NCBI RefSeq assembly: GCF_021869535.1
Contig: NW_026262701.1
Coordinates: 511,501-575,500 of the forward strand
Direction: 5' to 3'
Length of the DNA stretch: 64,000 bases
Source: Mytilus californianus
Taxonomy: Eukaryota; Mollusca; Bivalvia; Mytilida; Mytilidae
Shown here: positions 44,214 through 53,844 of the stretch, one piece after another
Layout of the letters: every line of letters starts with the position of its first letter
How positions within the stretch are numbered: position 1 is the first letter of the stretch
Position numbers and translations under genes: made by a program
The notes under the pieces: model-generated
The model's database searches: none
Told to the model about the DNA's origin: nothing
What the model saw: the letters and a program-made list of their open reading frames with translations, nothing else

Positions 44214-46700
44214 TTTTATACGACCGCAAAAAAATTTTGTGGTCGTATATTGGTATGACGTTGGCGTCGTCGTCGTCGTTGTCGTCGTCGTCGTCGTCCG
44301 GCGTCGTCGTCCGAATACATATTGGTTTTCGCACTCTAACTTTAGTTTAAGTGAATGGATCTTTTTGAAATTTGACCATAAAGTTAAATACCACAAAAGG
44401 AAGGTTGGGATTGATTTTGGGGGTTATGGTACCAACAGTTAAGGAATTAGGGGCCAAAAAGGGGCCAAAAATGAGCATTTTCTAGTTTCCAGACAATAAC
44501 TGTGGAACGGTGTATGGATCTCTCTGAAATTATACAAGTTTCCATACCACAAAGGGATGGTTAGGATTTGCTTTGGGGGGTTATGGCTCAAACCGTTTAG
44601 GAATTACGGGCAAAAAAGGGGGAAAAACAAGGTTGTCCTGGTAAATGGACAAATACTTTAGTACAAAACATAATTTAAAGCAGTGTAAGGGAGATAAATC
44701 AAATACATCATTGAAATTATCTCCCTTACACTGCTTTTAAATTATGTATAAAGTAATGGTTAATGAACAATAAAGATAATCTAAAACAGTGTAAGGGAGG
44801 TAATCCAAATACAACGTTTTGGTTACTTCCCTTACACTGCTTTTAAATTATGTTTAAAGAAATGCATATTTATAAAGGAAGACCAGTAAAAATATCTGCA
44901 AATGTTTTCATCTTTTTTTTTTACAAAAAAATCCATATGAAAGATTTGACACTATATTTTTATTATAAAATAGATTAAGTTAGCACTATGGTAAATTTAA
45001 ATGGGTAATTATGGTTGCCAACTCCATTGGAAATTTGAATTGAGATTATGACCATATCTTGAGGGAAAGAATTTTTTTGGGGGAATAAGGGGGGGGGGAT
45101 AAAAAGAAATTGTGGGGGGCCAATTTTTTCTCATTTCAGATTTCAGAAATTAAAAAGAATTATTCTTCAAATATTATTTTTTTTTCAAATTTCAAATATT
45201 GAAAAATTTCAAGAAGTAATCTTTAATTGCACAGTATGGCGCATTAGATTTGTAAAATCTTTGATCACATTTATTTATTTGTTATGCCGAATCTAACAGT
45301 GTATTTAGATTTTTAATTTTGGGTCCAGTTTTCAAATTGGTCTACATTAATGTCCAAAGGGTCCAAAATTAAACTTTGTTTGATTTTAGCAAAAATTGAA
45401 TATATGAGGTTCTTTGATATGCTGAATCTAAACATGTATTTAGATTTTTGATTTTTGGCCCAGTTTTCAAGTTGGTCCAAATAGGGGTCCAGTATTTAAA
45501 CTTTGTTTGATTTCAACAAAAATTGAATATATGGGGTTCTTTGATATGCTGAATCTAAACATGTATTTAGATTTTTGATTATGGGCCCAGTTTTCAAGTT
45601 GGTCCAAATTGGGGTCCAAAATTAAACTTTGTTTGATTTCAACAAAAATTGAATATATGAGGTTCTTTGATATGCTGAATCTAACCATGTATTTAGATTT
45701 TTTATTTGTAGGCCCCGCTATCAAATTGGTTCATATTGAGGTCAAAAGGGTCCAAAATTAAACTTTGTTTGATTTCATCGAAAATTGAATTATTGGGGTT
45801 CTTTGATATGCCAAATCTAACCGTGTTTTTAGATTTTTAATTTGGGTTCCGTTTTTTAAATTGGTCTTCATTGAGGTCCAAAGGGTCCAAAATTAAACTT
45901 AGTTTGATTTTAACAAAAATTGAATTCTTGGGGTTCTTTGATATGCTGAATCTAAACATGTGTTTAGATTTTTGATTATGGGCCCAGTTTTCAAGTTGGT
46001 CCAAGTTGGGGTCCAAAATTAAACTTTTTTTGATTTCAACAAAAATTGAATATATGGGGTTATTTGATATGCTGAATCTAACCATGAATTTAGATTTTTT
46101 ATTTGTGGGCCCCGCTATCAAATTGGTTCATATTGAGGTCAAAAGGGTCAAAAATTAAACTTTGTTTGATTTCATCAAAAATTGAATTATTGGGGTTCTT
46201 TGATATTCCAAATCTAACCATGTATTTAGATTTTTAATTTTAAGTCCCGTTTTTTAAATTGGTCTACATTAAGGTCCAAAGGGTCCAAAATTAAACTTAG
46301 TTTGATTTTAGCAAAAATTGAATTCTTGGGGTTCTTTGATATGCTGAATCTAAACATGTGTTTAGATTTTTGATTATGGGCCCAGTTTTCAAGTTTGTCC
46401 AAGTTGGGGTCCAAAATTAAACTTTGTTTGATTTTAACAAAAATTGAATATATGGGGTTCTTTGATATGCTGAATCTAACCATGTATTTTGATTTTGGAC
46501 ATTGGACCATAATAGGTAAATTAAAAAAATTCAAGTTCTTAGACCACATTCTTTCTGTGTCAGAAACCTATGCTGTGTCAAATATTTAACAACAATCCAA
46601 ATTCAGAGCTGTATCAAGCTTGAATGTTGTGTCCATACTTGCCCCAACTGTTCAGGGTTCGACCTCTGCGGTCGTATCAAGCTGCGCCCCAGCGAAGCAT
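44214..46700 (+). mobile_element. Dispersed repeat with GCGGTCGTA ends (copy C, about 2.5 kb)
   Basis: It begins TTATACGACCGCAAAAAAAT and TTGTGGTCGTATATTGG, with a GTCGTCGTC run. After a GGGGCCAAAA section and a palindromic insertion, it continues as about nine 125-130-bp units (TGATATGCTGAATCTAAACA, GGGCCCAGTTTTCAAGTTGG, TTAAACTTTGTTTGATTTCA). It ends GTTCGACCTCTGCGGTCGTA then TCAAGCTGCGCCCCAGCG. Open frames of 85-107 codons inside are repeat artefacts. Confidence 0.75.
44655..44862. mobile_element. Two adjacent foldback palindromes
   Basis: AATTTAAAGCAGTGTAAGGG faces its inverse CCCTTACACTGCTTTTAAAT. A second, similar pair follows at once (AAACAGTGTAAGGGAGGTAA with TTACTTCCCTTACACTGC). They probably represent tandem copies of one small hairpin MITE inserted in copy C of the large repeat. 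Confidence 0.7.
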
Positions 46701-47367
46701 TTTATTTGGATTTTAGCTTATACCAACCTTATTTTTTTTTTAATTATTCAATTATACTTCTAAACTTAGGTACTGTTTTTTTAAGACTCATCTGAATATG
46801 AAATATGAAATAAAATGATGTAAAGTAGAATTTGTTTGTTACCATGGTTACCATGATATGATATGTACTTCCCAAATAATCCCTTAGAATGAATTCTCTT
46901 TTCACTGCTTTGCCAATTTTTGTAAAAGTCAATAATTGATTCTTCTATCACATGCTGATTATGCTCCATTCAGAAAAAGGACTTGTTAATTATTGAATTG
47001 AATACCAGCAAAAATCTTTGAACAATAATGCACCACAACTTACTTAATTTAGTAAGACTGGACTAAAACAATTAGAAAATATATTTCCAAACAACAACAC
47101 CATGATATACCCGTAAATAAGATTAAAGCTGTTTAATTTTCTATTGGACACTTAATTCCTTCAGCATCAGAAATCAATTAATTTATCGGTAGACAGTGGA
47201 AATATAAAAAATAGACATATTAATATGTAATGATTTTGCATGTGTGTTCTTCTTTATTGTAAATTCTAGAATTTTGGCCAAAAATACCTCCTTATTTGTG
47301 CTAATAGCAATATTTTATTGTAGTGTTTATATATTTAAGTGCAAATATTAAAATTTTTCTATTTTAG
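46701..47367. other. Intron 3, right end
   Basis: AT-rich with nothing recognisable up to the exon 4 acceptor. Confidence 0.45.
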
Positions 47368-47449
47368 TGCTACTGGTATTGAAGCCCACTTTATTGGACC
47401 AAAAGAAATAGAGAGATTAGCACCTGTTCTTAAAACAGATGATATTGAG
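47368..47449 (+). CDS. PDPR: PDPR-like exon 4
   Basis: 82 bases between acceptor CTATTTTAG|TGCTAC and donor GAG|GTATAA. It encodes ATGIEAHFIGPKEIERLAPV and LKTDDIE. It corresponds to the IPSEIISPKKVAELHHLL segment of human PDPR. This is one of the few exons without edge copies beside it. Confidence 0.92.
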
Positions 47450-47854
47450 GTATAAAGCATATAAGTTTTGAAAGAGCAGGTGATTATTTATAATGTTAGA
47501 GCTTTATTTATAGTATGTTAGTGGGAATACCAGGGGATGTAGGTTATATTGATGTAAAATAACAGATGCTGCATCAGAAATAAATACATACTGCAACACA
47601 CAAATAAAATTTGCAACTTGATTTCAAAGTTATCATGAATATATTGGAATAATAACTGAGAAACTAATGAGAAATGCATGGTTATTTCATTTGTCTTAGT
47701 TTTACAGAAAACTCGCCAGTGAGGAGACAAGGTCTTGTAACCATTAGACTCTTTCTGCCCATCAAAACTCATGTTGGGTATTTCAACCTTGTAGTTCTGT
47801 GAGTTTTAACCAAATAAAGTTGCATTATCAAAACACAAATGATTTATTTTTTAG

Positions 47855-47936
47855 GCAGCCTTATATGTTCCATCAGACGGAGTAGTAGCTCCTTCAGACT
47901 TAGCATCAACGTATGTCAGACTAGCCAAAGACAGAG
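47855..47936 (+). CDS. PDPR: PDPR-like exon 5
   Basis: 82 bases between acceptor TTTTTTAG|GCAGCC and donor GAG|GTAATC. It encodes AALYVPSDGVVAPSDLASTY and VRLAKDRG, matching human GAMHVPEDAVVSSADVALAL. The DGxxxPxxL pattern is typical of the glycine-oxidase-like substrate domain. Confidence 0.93.
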
Positions 47937-48190
47937 GTAATCTATCACTGATAAAATTCCTCCTAACATAGGACAACCTACCACCATAAAATTTGCAACA
48001 ACTTCTGTCAAACTAGCCAAAGACAGAGGTTATCTAGTATCTATAAAGTTCCTCCTAAAATGGGACAACCTCCAACCATATTCAATGTAACAACTTATGT
48101 CACACTAACCAAAGAAAGTGGTAATCTTTTACTGAAAAACATCCTCCAAACATAGGACAACCTCCCACCATATACATTGTAACAAGTTCA
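47937..48190 (+). repeat. Two degenerate copies of the exon 5 donor edge
   Basis: The first reads ACTTCTGTCAAACTAGCCAA, AGACAGAGGTTATC. The second reads ACTTATGTCACACTAACCAA, AGAAAGTGGTAATC. Each is followed by CCTCC(T/A)AA(A/C)AT(G/A)GGACAACC. They copy the last ~35 coding bases (ACGTATGTCAGACTAGCCAA) plus the first ~45 intronic bases. Confidence 0.88.
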
Positions 48191-48254
48191 GTAAGTTGAA
48201 TAATGTGAAGTGATACCATATGTTGATTAAACCTGTTTAGTAAAGAGCTACAGT

Positions 48255-48730
48255 TGGAACATGTTTTTAACTTTTTTGATTCGAGCGTCACTGATGATTT
48301 TTTTTGTAGACGAAACACTGAAAATTTTTGTCCTGGTATCTATGATGAGTTTATTTACAAACACTGGGTTGATGCCACTGCTGGTTGAGGTTTCTCCCAA
48401 AGGGTATCATCAACACAGAAGTCAGCACTTCTGTGTTGACATGAATTATCATTGATATGGTCATAATTATAAATTAACTGTTTATAAAACTTTGAATTTC
48501 AAAATACTAAGGATTTTCTATCCCAGGAATAGATAACCTTAGCTGTACATGTATTTGACAAAACCTTTCGTAATTTTTGTTCCTCAGTGCTCCTCAATTT
48601 TGTATTTATCTGTGTTTTTAAACTTTTTTGATTCAAGGGTCGATGTTGAGTCTTAGTGTAGACGAAACGGGCATCTGGCATGCAAAATTTTGTCCTGGTA
48701 TCTATGATGAGTTTATTTGGCTTATATGGC
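48255..48730 (-). repeat. SINE-like repeats, two reversed copies
   Basis: CTTTTTTGATTCGAGCGTCA, GTAGACGAAAC and TCCTGGTATCTATGATGAGT occur at 48270-48345, and again at 48625-48710. The second copy is preceded by GATTTTCTATCCCAGGAATA and TTGTTCCTCAGTGCTCCTCA. They are related to the insertion at 25303-25404. Confidence 0.7.
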
Positions 48731-48829
48731 AATGGTTTAAGATTGCCTTCAGAAACTTGTTAAAAATTTCTACTTAAATTACTGGCTAATTTGGAACCAA
48801 GCCATACCTTCATACCTTGTATGGAGATA

Positions 48830-49170
48830 CCTTATGTTTCTATCTGTCATATGTCCATTGTCCATGACCTCATTGTCATGGTTCAGCGACTGCTTAATGG
48901 CAAATTTTAAGTTTTTGTGTTTTGACCAGTTTTTCAAATACTATAAGCAGTAGGTCAACTGTATTTGGTATATGGAATGATTGTAAGGTGCACATGTTTG
49001 TCTGGTAGGTAACATCTGACCTTGACCTCATTTTCATGGATCATTGGTCAATGTTAAGTTTTTTTGTTTTTGTTTTTGTTTTTCAATTACCATAAGCAAT
49101 AGGTCAACTATATTTGGTGTATGGAATAATTGTAAGGTGGTTATGTCTGTTTGACAGGATCTATCTAACC
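48830..49170. repeat. Dispersed repeat with internal duplication (intron 5)
   Basis: AATACTATAAGCAGTAGGTC, AACTGTATTTGGTATATGGA recurs as ATTACCATAAGCAATAGGTC, AACTATATTTGGTGTATGGA about 140 bp later. Non-coding. Confidence 0.6.
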
Positions 49171-49417
49171 TTGACTTCATTGTTTATGTGATACTTGTAG
49201 TAAAACCTTTATATTTAAGACTTTCAACATAAAATCAATGGTCAGTAAAACAGGCTAGACATTTCAGCATGTGCACTCTTGTTAAAAGTAAAATTTAAGA
49301 AAAGATTTTGAAATAAACCTATAATGATGTTCCGCTTTGTGAATTATTTCTTATTGCTATGTATCTTAAGGCTGACATTTTTTGTTCAATATATTTGATA
49401 TTTCCTGTTTAATTTAG

Positions 49418-49539
49418 GAGTGAAAATGTTTGAAGGAGTACAGGTTGAAAAGATCCTAACTCACAATGGCAATGTACATGCTGTACAGACAAGTCTTGGA
49501 ACTATTAACTGTGAATACTTTGTTAACTGTGGAGGTCTG
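49418..49539 (+). CDS. PDPR: PDPR-like exon 6
   Basis: 122 bases between acceptor TTTAATTTAG|GAGTGA and donor CTG|GTAGGT. It encodes VKMFEGVQVEKILTHNGNV and QTSLGTINCEYFVNCGGL. The EYFVNCGG stretch is the family's second FAD-contacting segment (human QYFVNCAGQWA). Confidence 0.93.
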
Positions 49540-51079
49540 GTAGGTATAAAATATCTTACAATTGTTTTACTCACTATCAGCAATCAAAAGATGATTAAGT
49601 TGAAAGCTTAGTTTGATAAATGGTAATATGAATGGAACACACACCAATCTAGACACATAATATTGTAAATTCAGAAATTTGTGCGATTTTTTAATTAAGC
49701 CAAAAATGCCCCCAAACCCTCCTAGCAGTTTCAGATCACTTCGAGATCCTAGTTACGCAGACTATTTTTTTGGTCTAGTTAATATCAATTCAGGCTAGTG
49801 TTTTTTTTTATTCAACTAGCCCTCTGGGCTAGTGCTTCAAAAAGTTTTTGGCACAGACTGCAAACTTGCAAGGATTCTTCTCCAGAGCATGAAGCTGTGT
49901 ATCTGAGGAATTTTGTGTTTTCCAAACAATGACATGGACTGCTTTTTCTGCTTATGTCAGTTTGTTAATCCACAACTTTTAGAAACAGTTTGACAGAGTC
50001 CAACCAAACTTGCATTGATTTATCAAAATGATATAAAACTACCGGTATGCACTTGCTATTTAATTTTTCATGTTAATGATTTTTTGGATTTTTTCTCACC
50101 AAAACATGGATTTAGCCATTTATTTCTGCTTACATTTTTATAATACAAAATAGTTTTTATGCCCTGCTGTGGCACAGGAGGCATTAAGTGTTACCCTTGT
50201 CCATCCGTACATACGTCCTGAAATTCTCTAACGTCAGTTTGCCTTGACCAAATGTTATACACAATGCTAATAACCACCAAACACAGATCAAGTTCAAAGG
50301 ACAAGGTTCACCTTAGGCCAAATATGGCCTTGAATTTCAACTTTATCATAAAGTTTCAAAATGGCCATAATTTGGTTCTTATATGGATCTATTTCAAAAG
50401 ATTTACTCCTTTGCTAATAGAAATCTCGTCATAAGAGTACATTTTTGGCTTCAAAATCAACACATTTTTGATATATTGTCAAAATACAATGATTTTGTGC
50501 ATTTTTCTGACCTAAAAGCTTGAGGAATCCCTTGGCCGCAACCTAGGATCCTCAATGTTCTGTAACCAAGAGTTACCAATTATGATATTGAATCCCTAGG
50601 CCATACCTATCAACTGACCCGTATCCTGACGGTCACACCCGAGAATTTCACCCCATTATGGGATTTTTAAAAGTCGGGTCGTTAATTAACCTGGGAATTC
50701 AGAGAAAGAACCTTTTTCACCAAGATTCTTGAGCCTTTAGACTGATTTCATATGTGATTCTCCTTTGAAATACTGGCAACTTTGAATTCGTCCTGGACTG
50801 TAGTTCAACTAGCTGTGTTAACTGTAAAATTAAGTGACCCATTAAGTGCATGGCTTCACTTGATAGCTTTGGTGTCCAACACACTGTTAATCAACACCAG
50901 TTACCTTAGCTTAAGGTCATAAATAATTTGTCTATTTCAAAGTTGTTTGACAATAAATTTGAGTTACTTCCCCTTTTTTGTAACCTTTCACAATATATTC
51001 CTTAATTTTATGGGTTTTTTTTGTAAAAAGATTAAATCTAAAACAAATTGAATGCAAATACGAATCAGAATATTATTTT
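49540..51079. other. Intron 6, left part
   Basis: Mostly unrecognisable AT-rich DNA. A decayed copy of the CCCCCGCC repeat lies at 50158-50300 (GGCACAGGAGGCATTAAGTG, then TTACCCTTGTCC). No exon is supported. Confidence 0.45.
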
Positions 51080-51640
51080 TAGCTCACCTGGCCCAAAGGG
51101 CCAAGTGAGCTTTTCTCATCACTTGGCGTCCGTCGTCGTTAACTTTTACAAAAGTCTTCTCTGAAACTACTGGGCTAAATTTAACCAAACTTGGCCACAA
51201 TCATCATAAGAGTATCTAGTTTAAAAAATGTGTCCGATGACACTGCCTGCCAACCAAGATGGCCGACATGGCTAAAAATAGAACATAGGGGTAAAATGCA
51301 GTTTTTGGCTTATATCTCTGAAACTAAAGCATTAAGAGCGAATCTGATATGGGGTAAAAATGTTCATCAGGTTAGGATCTATCTGCCCTGAATTTTTAGA
51401 CGAATAAGATGACCAGTTGTTGGATTGCTGCCCCTGAATTGGTAATTACAAGAAAATTTTGCAGTTTTTGGTTATTATCTTGAATATTATTGTAGATAGA
51501 GATAAACTGTAAACATCAATAATGTTCAGCAAAGTAAGATCTACAAATAAGTCAACATGACCAAAATTTGCAATTTACCCCTTAAGGAGTTATTGTCCTT
51601 TATAGTAAATTTTTAACAATTTTCTTAAATTTTTGCTATC
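51080..51640 (+). repeat. AGCTCACCTGGCCCAAAGGG dispersed repeat (copy 3, intron 6)
   Basis: It begins AGCTCACCTGGCCCAAAGGG with its inverse CCAAGTGAGCT, then CTTGGCGTCCGTCGTCG. It continues CCAACCAAGATGGCCGACA and CCCCTTAAGGAGTTATTG. This is the best-preserved head of the family in the window. Confidence 0.75.
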
Positions 51641-51644
51641 TTTT

Positions 51645-51935
51645 ACAAATGGTATGAAACTTATAAGCAATGCTTATTACCACGAAACACAGATCCAATT
51701 AGGGTGGTGTCACTTTCACTGTTCTCGAGGTACCCCATTACTGTTTGTTATTGAAATAATGAGAGCACCCAAACCCCAGAGCAGAGTAATCTCAAATGGC
51801 AACATACAGAAACAAATGTCATTACATTTCAAAGAAAACAAAAAGTCAATAGGACCTATTAGGTTTGAATTAGTACATTGACTCTTGGATATTTTCAAGC
51901 TAAGGCATCTGTGTCCCATTGACACATTCTTCTTT
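51645..51935 (+). repeat. CCCCCGCC-family repeat, 3' part (intron 6)
   Basis: It contains GGTATGAAACTTATAAGCAA, TGCTTATTACCACGAAACAC and ends TGTGTCCCATTGACACATTC. The 5' GC-rich hairpin is missing. It ends about 35 bases before exon 7. Confidence 0.6.
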
Positions 51936-51970
51936 TTTTTCCTATTGCAATTATTTTGTCTCTTTATCAG

Positions 51971-52085
51971 TGGAGTAGACAGATAGGAAAGAAGTCACAA
52001 CCTAGAGTACAAGTACCATTACATGCAACAGAACATTTCTACATTGTTACAAAAGATGTGCCAGGAGTGGATCCTAACTTACCAG
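51971..52085 (+). CDS. PDPR: PDPR-like exon 7
   Basis: 115 bases between acceptor TTTATCAG|TGGAGT and donor CCAG|GTAAAT. It encodes WSRQIGKKSQPRVQVPLHAT, EHFYIVTKDVPGVDPNLP. The human PDPR counterpart is VSIPLHACEHFYLLTRPL. HATEHFYIVT is a hallmark of this family. Confidence 0.94.
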
Positions 52086-52465
52086 GTAAATTATAATGTA
52101 TTCTGACAGGAGTGGATCCTAACTTTCCAGGTAAAATAAAATGTATTCTGAAAGGATTCTACCTTACCAAGTAAAATAAAATGTATTCTGACAGGAGAGG
52201 ATTCTACCTTACCAGGTAAGTATTCTGACAGGAGTGGATCCTACCTTACCAGGTAAGTATTCTGACAGGAGTGGATTCTACCTTACCAGGTAAGTATTCT
52301 GACAGGAGTAGATTCTACCTTACCAAGTAAAATAAAATGTATTCTGACAGGAGTGGATTCTACCTTACCAGGTAAGTATTCTGACAGGAGTCGATTCTAC
52401 CTTACCAAGTAAAATAAAATGTATTCTGACAGGAGTGGATTCTACCTTACCAGGTAAGTATTCTG
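52086..52465 (+). repeat. Exon-edge array: about nine copies of the exon 7 donor edge
   Basis: Units of 36-47 bp read GACAGGAGTGGATCCTACCT and TACCAGGTAAGTATTCT. They copy the last ~28 coding bases of exon 7 (CCAGGAGTGGATCCTAAC, TTACCAG) plus donor. Several copies carry GTAAGT, a stronger donor than the authentic GTAAAT. Others are TACCAAGTAAAA. Confidence 0.94.
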
Positions 52466-52864
52466 ACAGATAGACAGAGACTGGGACAGGGAGCAGGGTT
52501 TAATTATCAGGTAAAAACTGATAGAATCCATAAGATAGGAAAAAATGGGATAGGGATGAAGTTATATTGCTAAGTAAAATTCAATTGAATCTGAAAGACT
52601 TAAAAGTGGAACAGGGAGGAAGGCAATATTCAGGTGCTGATTCAGGCAGTGGTTGAAATGCCCACTGCCCCTAAAAAAGAAAAACAAAAATATAATAAAG
52701 GTAAAATTACAACCAATTTTGTGTCAAAATAATGTCCTTTAATTCTTAGAAGCAACCCCAACCTAACATCAACTCTTGACGGGTAAATTCTTATAGAATC
52801 TGATAGTCTACTATAGAAATTGGAACAGGGGTGTGATGAAAGGAGCGTTTGAACCATGGTTTTG
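52466..52864. other. Intron 7, remainder
   Basis: No recognisable feature. It separates the donor copies of exon 7 from the acceptor copies of exon 8. Confidence 0.4.
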
Positions 52865-53325
52865 AATTATTTCAATGATGAGAGATTATGACTGACTAAT
52901 CTGCTATTAAGAGTGGAGTGGGGGTGTAATGGCACAGTTTGATCCATGATTTTACTTTATTTCAGTGATTAGAGATTATGATGGACTAATCTACTATTAA
53001 GAGTGGAGTGGGGGTGTAATGGCACAGTTTGATCCATGATTTTATTTTAGTTCAGTGATTAGAGATTATGATGGACTAATATACTATTAAGAGTGGAGTG
53101 GGGGTGTAATGGCACAGTTTGATCCATGATTTTATTTTAGTTCAGTGATTAGAGATTATGATGGACTAATCTACTATTAAGAGTGGAGTGGGGGTGTAAT
53201 GGCACAGTTTGACCCATGATTTTATTTTAGTTCAGTGATTAGAGATTATGATGGATTAATCTATTATTAAGAGTGGAGTTGGGGTGTAATGCCACAGTTT
53301 GATCCATAATTTTATTTTATTTCAG
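52865..53325 (+). repeat. Exon-edge array: five 90-bp copies of the exon 8 acceptor edge, each with a stop
   Basis: Exact 90-bp spacing (AGAGATTATG at 52881, 52971, 53061, 53151 and 53241, then the true exon at 53331). Each copy has TTCAGTGATTAGAGATTATG or a close variant, followed by CTACTATTAAGAGTGGAGTG. In the exon frame this gives Tyr-Tyr-stop where the true exon has Tyr-Tyr-Arg (TATCGAGAG). After GGTGTAATGGCAC the copies diverge from the exon into intron-like TTTGATCCATGATTTTA. Confidence 0.96.
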
Positions 53326-53478
53326 TGATTAGAGATTATGATGGACTAATCTACTATCGAGAGTGGAGTGGGGGTGTAATGGCAGGAGGTTTTGAACCTG
53401 TAGCTAAACCAGTTTTCCATACAAGTATTCCAGACAAGTTTGAGTTTCAGTTACTACCAGAAGATTGGGACCACTTTC
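53326..53478 (+). CDS. PDPR: PDPR-like exon 8
   Basis: 153 bases between acceptor TATTTCAG|TGATTA and donor TTTC|GTAAAT. It encodes IRDYDGLIYYREWSGGVMAG, GFEPVAKPVF and LLPEDWDHF. It matches human VDADGRIYIRNWQGGILSGG and LQEDWDHF. Five upstream near-copies of its start carry an in-frame TAA. Confidence 0.94.
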
Positions 53479-53844
53479 GTAAATATATATCTACATTTTA
53501 TTACATTTCAAATGATAGTTTCTAATCCAATCCATTCAAAAACAAAAAAGTTTTTGCTCAATCAGCATTTTTTCTTGAAGTTATTTATTGTACATGCAAA
53601 GTGAGTTTGAGTGTGAATCCCCTTCATGTCTTTGTTTTGTTAATAACATCCCCTGCTTTCATCCTTAACACAGGTATGACATATTATTCTAAAGAAATAA
53701 TGACAACCATCTCCACATACCAGAATCTTTTATATAAACTACTTAAGATCACAATATCTTCACTCTGTATCGATTCTAAAAATACTATAACGTAATAACA
53801 GTGCTAAAAAATGTTAAAAGTTTTACAAATTATAAGTAAAAGTC
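53479..53844. other. Intron 8, left end
   Basis: AT-rich, nothing recognisable. Confidence 0.4.

Noticed and set aside
45467-46549. 85-107-codon minus-strand frames with KSKYMVRFSISKNPIYSIF
   Set aside because: They are repeats of a 125-130-bp satellite unit inside repeat copy C, with no start or splice context.
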